Origin: Flavitalea plasmicola
Lineage (GTDB): Bacteria > Bacteroidota > Bacteroidia > Chitinophagales > Chitinophagaceae
Direction: 5' to 3'
DNA length: 64,000 bases
Assembly (NCBI RefSeq): GCF_030546645.1
Contig: NZ_JAUOTO010000005.1
Coordinates: 62,001-126,000, forward strand
In this document: positions 62,573 through 64,000 of the stretch, one piece after another
Layout of the letters: every line of letters begins with the position of its first letter
Numbering within the stretch: the stretch's first letter is position 1
Position numbers and translations under genes: made by a program
The notes under the pieces: generated by a model
Told to the model about the DNA's origin: nothing
Seen by the model: only the letters and a program-made list of their open reading frames with translations
Database searches by the model: none

Positions 62573-64000
62573 TCAGCGAAGGCTGCAATTTATTGTGTTA
62601 TCGTCAGGCTGCCGATCGATCAATTTACCATAAGGATCAACACCAGCACTGACGGGGTCCCCCTTGACGGTGATATCAAGCTCATGTTCACCGGCCGTAA
62701 GCCTGTATCTCTTAAGATATAATTCATTTGTTTGCGTACGCCCTTCCTTATCCCGGCTACCCGTTCCGAAAATCCCGATATCGACATAGTCGTTCACCTG
62801 GTTCGCCGCCATCTCCCTTCCCGAACTGTCGCAATAGCGCTTCCCCACGCTCACCCTCAAATGAACTTTGTACTTCCCGCCCCCGATGGCCGAAGCCGTA
62901 GCCGAAATCACTTTATTATCATACAGCGTGATCCTCCCCCACGCATCATCCAAATAATACTGCAGCGAATCGGGCACCATTTTCCTGATGTATCGTAGTA
63001 AGTCGCCGCTCCCGGCATAGGGAGGATGGTCCCGGTAGGCATACCCGTCCAGGAATCGTTTTAGAGCCGCATTCAGGCTATCCTCGCCCATGAAGTCCTG
63101 AAGTCCATACAGGATCAGCCCCGCTTTCGTATCCGAAACAAAGTCGTTCTTAGAATCGATGAGCGGGTTTTCATTTCCAAACGCAGCGTTGTGCCGATCC
63201 AGGTAATATTTCATCTCATCCCGAAGAAAGTCCCGGACCTTATCCTTGCCCATCTTTTTCTCATACACCATTAAAGCCCCATACCTGGCCAGCCCTTCCG
63301 GTATTTCCTGTGACCCAAGGGTATAGTTGCCGGCTACCTGGAATGCCCACCATTGTTTCGCAAGCTGGAAGGCAGTGTTGAAATAACAAAAATCAAATTG
63401 ATCCGGAGCGGTGAACCAGGTGGTCCAACCATTATTTTCGCCAAAGGTCATGCCGGTGGGAAAACTGTTCTGCCAGCCCGTGACTGTTTCGAGCAACCGG
63501 ACCTCTTTGAAGGGATAGTCTCCAAAAGCACCGGAATAATACCGAAGCCCATCTTTGCATCCATCTGAAAAGCGTTTCAGGTTTGCTTCATGTTCCGGAT
63601 GATGATAGATGTCGATCCCGACTTTTTTTCCGTCCGGCAGGGTGACGCTATCCCGGAGGACCTTATACCTTGCCGAAATCACCGGAAAATAGAAATAATT
63701 TTTGGGGCTGTCCAGCACATAATGGTAGTAATTCCTGCCGTTGTCGACCCAGGCTCTTTCGAGTCTTCCGGGCGCAACGGCAACCTGATCCGCCGAAGTG
63801 CTGATAATAGCTTCGAAGCTTGCGAGGCCGGTGACATTCGTAAGGAGCATTCGGCGAATGCCTCCTGCATCCGTCCGTGGCGGAAGATTTTCCCTTCTCT
63901 TCGGCAACCCGAATCGCGCCCGGAGTTGCGGGTCTCTCAGTTCGTCGTTCTCGTCATACCCAAGGTCCGGTAGCCCCCCGCCAAATACCGTGCCGTTGCC
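62573..64000 (-). CDS. M1 aminopeptidase-like protein lacking the zinc motif (partial, 5' end beyond window)
   Basis: The frame is open to the window edge, so the gene is partial at its 5' end (475 codons visible). The visible part contains the M1 peptidase domain: the region that normally reads HELAHQWW is here FQLAKQWWAFQ, so HExxH is lost; the downstream helix with the third ligand is kept (QEIPEGLARYGALM). Sequence just inside the edge (VFGGGLPDLGYDENDELRD) matches the linker in ABC-2 permease-M1 fusion proteins. Probably not an active zinc peptidase. The C terminus has a beta-sandwich domain. Confidence 0.85.
   Translation of the reverse strand, partial: GNGTVFGGGLPDLGYDENDELRDPQLRARFGLPKRRENLPPRTDAGGIRRMLLTNVTGLASFEAIISTSADQVAVAPGRLERAWVDNGRNYYHYVLDSPKNYFYFPVISARYKVLRDSVTLPDGKKVGIDIYHHPEHEANLKRFSDGCKDGLRYYSGAFGDYPFKEVRLLETVTGWQNSFPTGMTFGENNGWTTWFTAPDQFDFCYFNTAFQLAKQWWAFQVAGNYTLGSQEIPEGLARYGALMVYEKKMGKDKVRDFLRDEMKYYLDRHNAAFGNENPLIDSKNDFVSDTKAGLILYGLQDFMGEDSLNAALKRFLDGYAYRDHPPYAGSGDLLRYIRKMVPDSLQYYLDDAWGRITLYDNKVISATASAIGGGKYKVHLRVSVGKRYCDSSGREMAANQVNDYVDIGIFGTGSRDKEGRTQTNELYLKRYRLTAGEHELDITVKGDPVSAGVDPYGKLIDRQPDDNTINCSLR

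Overview
The window looks like a chromosomal segment from a member of the Bacteroidota, most likely the family Chitinophagaceae. The signs are a C-terminal type IX secretion sorting domain on the first gene, several -7 promoter boxes of the Bacteroidota form TAnnTTTG, large FtsX/MacB-type permeases of the kind common in this phylum, a beta-propeller sensor kinase, LytTR and AraC regulators, a DUF4199 protein and several ECF sigma factors. I see no rRNA, CRISPR array, replication origin or complete transposase or integrase. There is one complete tRNA gene.

Positions 1-13.8 kb look like ordinary, gene-dense, GC-rich chromosome. It holds an exported sugar dehydrogenase-like protein, a membrane protein, fumarase (fumC), a two-domain M16 peptidase, and a minus-strand operon running gltX, a B12-binding mutase subunit, an enoyl-CoA hydratase and a membrane protein. 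A DUF6569 protein, a polysaccharide deacetylase, a TatD-type nuclease and tRNA-Ser(GGA) follow.

From the tRNA-Ser gene (13.75 kb) to about 56.8 kb the character changes. Genes become small, AT-richer, mostly unrelated to each other and often single. They are separated by remnants of broken genes and by copies of a roughly 50-bp sequence whose end resembles the 3' end of the tRNA-Ser gene. I read this as a patchwork of accreted acquired DNA anchored at the tRNA. Recognisable modules inside it are: an HxlR/DoxX pair; a LytS/LytTR two-component system divergent from an ABC exporter; two AraC-linked enzyme operons; two dihydrofolate-reductase-fold proteins; a hydrolase-YCII-ECF42 sigma operon; a sigma factor-small protein-ClpP operon; a second ECF sigma factor with a membrane partner; and a Crp/Fnr regulator followed by a CRP-like palindrome and an exported RidA-like protein.

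From 53 to 64 kb two large FtsX/MacB-type permeases on opposite strands flank a small cluster of unknown proteins. They are followed by a large beta-propeller histidine kinase and the 3' part of an M1-peptidase-like protein whose zinc-binding motif is lost and whose gene runs off the window.

The items most worth a second look are the tRNA-Ser-like repeat family, the sigma/ClpP operon, the DnaJ zinc finger-HEIAH protein, the CRP-like palindrome, and the degenerate M1 domain.
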